This document shows, piece after piece, positions 5,957 to 6,341 of a stretch of DNA of 6,341 nucleotides. A program made the position numbers and the translations under genes. Numbering within the stretch: position 1 is the first letter of the stretch; each line of letters starts with the position of its first letter. Under the pieces are notes generated by a model, which saw nothing but the letters and a program-made list of their open reading frames with translations, was not told the origin of the DNA and made no database searches. Source of the DNA: Chloroflexota bacterium (GTDB lineage Bacteria > Chloroflexota > Limnocylindria > Limnocylindrales > CSP1-4); NCBI GenBank assembly GCA_021789355.1, contig JAJYJR010000355.1:1-6341 (forward strand), given 5' to 3'.

Positions 5957-6341
5957 GTGGACCAGAGAATAGCCCCGTCCGTCCAGATCGAGAGCGCCAT
6001 CGAGGCGGTCCTCGCCGGCGGCCTCGGTGATCCCGACGCCCTGAGCCAGCTCGGCCGCCTGGGTGCCCAGCTCGTGCTGCAGCGTGCGGTCGAGGATGAG
6101 GTGGCGACCTTCCTCGGGCGCCTGCGCTATGAGCGGACGCCTGACGCCGCCGGCTCGCGCAATGGCCACCGACCCAGGCGCGTCCAGACCGCCGAGGGCG
6201 AGATCACCGTGGCCATGCCCCAGGTCCGGGGCACCCTCGTACGGTTCGTGTCCTCGGTCATTCCCGACACCCGCTCGGTCATCCGCACCCGGCCGCTGGA
6301 GGCGCTCGTCATCGGGGCGTACGTGCGGGGCCTCTCGGACC
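5957..6341 (+). CDS. IS256-family (Mutator-type) transposase, N-terminal 128 codons
   Basis: The frame is open from a GTG at 5957 to the window edge. The N-terminal region has the helical segment LSQLGRLGAQLVLQRAVEDE (about 34-53). It is followed by the family landmarks VATFLGRLRYER (54-65), SRNGHRPRRVQTAEGEITV (72-90), MPQVRGTLVRFVSSVIP (92-108) and RTRPLEALVIGAYVRGLSD (about 115 to the edge). The order and spacing match Transposase_mut (PF00872) proteins, which are usually about 400 residues, so roughly a third is present here. The catalytic DDE residues lie beyond the window, so activity cannot be judged. No frameshift or stop is seen in the visible part. The transposase would catalyse movement of its own element and has no role in polysaccharide synthesis; its importance here is the damage to the adjacent GT4 gene. 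Confidence 0.93.
   Translation, partial: MDQRIAPSVQIESAIEAVLAGGLGDPDALSQLGRLGAQLVLQRAVEDEVATFLGRLRYERTPDAAGSRNGHRPRRVQTAEGEITVAMPQVRGTLVRFVSSVIPDTRSVIRTRPLEALVIGAYVRGLSD

Larger units (their letters stand above)
5903..6341 (+). mobile_element. IS256/Mutator-family insertion sequence, left end and transposase start (continues past window)
   Basis: The region between the GT4 remnant and the transposase start must contain the left end of the element; IS256-type elements usually begin within about 100 bases of the transposase start codon. The exact boundary is not determinable because the right terminal repeat and target duplication lie outside the window. A plausible range is 5868-5915, from where GT4 similarity fades to where the short inverted repeat begins. 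The sequence 5913-5937 (ggttccgaggcggaagttgc, then aaacc) contains the perfect inverted repeat ttccg-agg-cggaa at 5915-5927, bracketed by ggtt and aacc. It may be part of the terminal repeat or the transposase leader. The element lies in the same orientation as the remnant it abuts. Confidence 0.65.

Noticed and set aside
5549..6169. Minus-strand 206-codon open frame across the GT4 remnant and transposase
   Set aside because: It spans the boundary of two unrelated plus-strand coding regions and is antisense to conserved motifs in both.
1..6341. CRISPR arrays, tRNA or rRNA genes, riboswitches and strong rho-independent terminators
   Set aside because: Reading both strands gave no regularly spaced repeats, no tRNA-like cloverleaf and no stem followed by a T run.

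Overview
The window is a high-GC bacterial locus for making and exporting a cell-surface polysaccharide. GTG starts, GC-rich third positions and the family mix suit an actinobacterium or a Chloroflexota-type bacterium, but nothing visible fixes the taxon. It holds two genes of a Wzm/Wzt-type ABC polysaccharide exporter, three apparently intact glycosyltransferase genes (one a two-domain fusion), two broken glycosyltransferase remnants and the start of an IS256/Mutator-type insertion sequence.

Layout: positions 1-70 (minus) are the first 23 codons of the exporter ATPase (Wzt), which continues off the left edge. Positions 72-908 (minus) are the exporter permease (Wzm). Just upstream, on the plus strand, 1003-1101 is the amino-terminal stub of a GT2 glycosyltransferase that breaks off after about 22 codons. 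A complete GT4 glycosyltransferase follows at 1121-2284 (plus). It converges on, and overlaps by 73 bases, a 710-codon minus-strand gene (2212-4344) that fuses a GT4-type domain to a WecG/TagA/CpsF (GT26) domain. A 128-base divergent intergenic region separates this from a complete GT2 glycosyltransferase (4473-5408, plus). After a short unassigned stretch, 5579-5902 is the carboxy-terminal piece of another GT4 enzyme with no amino-terminal half. It runs into the left end of an insertion sequence whose transposase begins at 5957 and leaves the window at the right edge.

Together, the glycosyltransferases would assemble a lipid-linked glycan at the cytoplasmic face of the membrane. The GT26 domain would be expected to act early, on a lipid-linked sugar, with GT4 and GT2 enzymes extending the chain. 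The Wzm/Wzt pair would then export the finished polymer. This pathway reading is inference from family membership; no sugar specificity can be read from the sequence.

The most notable points are the GT4-GT26 fusion and the mosaic structure. A segment of visibly lower GC carrying the three intact glycosyltransferases (about 1.1-5.4 kb) lies between two truncated glycosyltransferase genes in higher-GC flanks. This suggests that an older glycosyltransferase set was replaced by recombination, with a later or associated IS256-type insertion.
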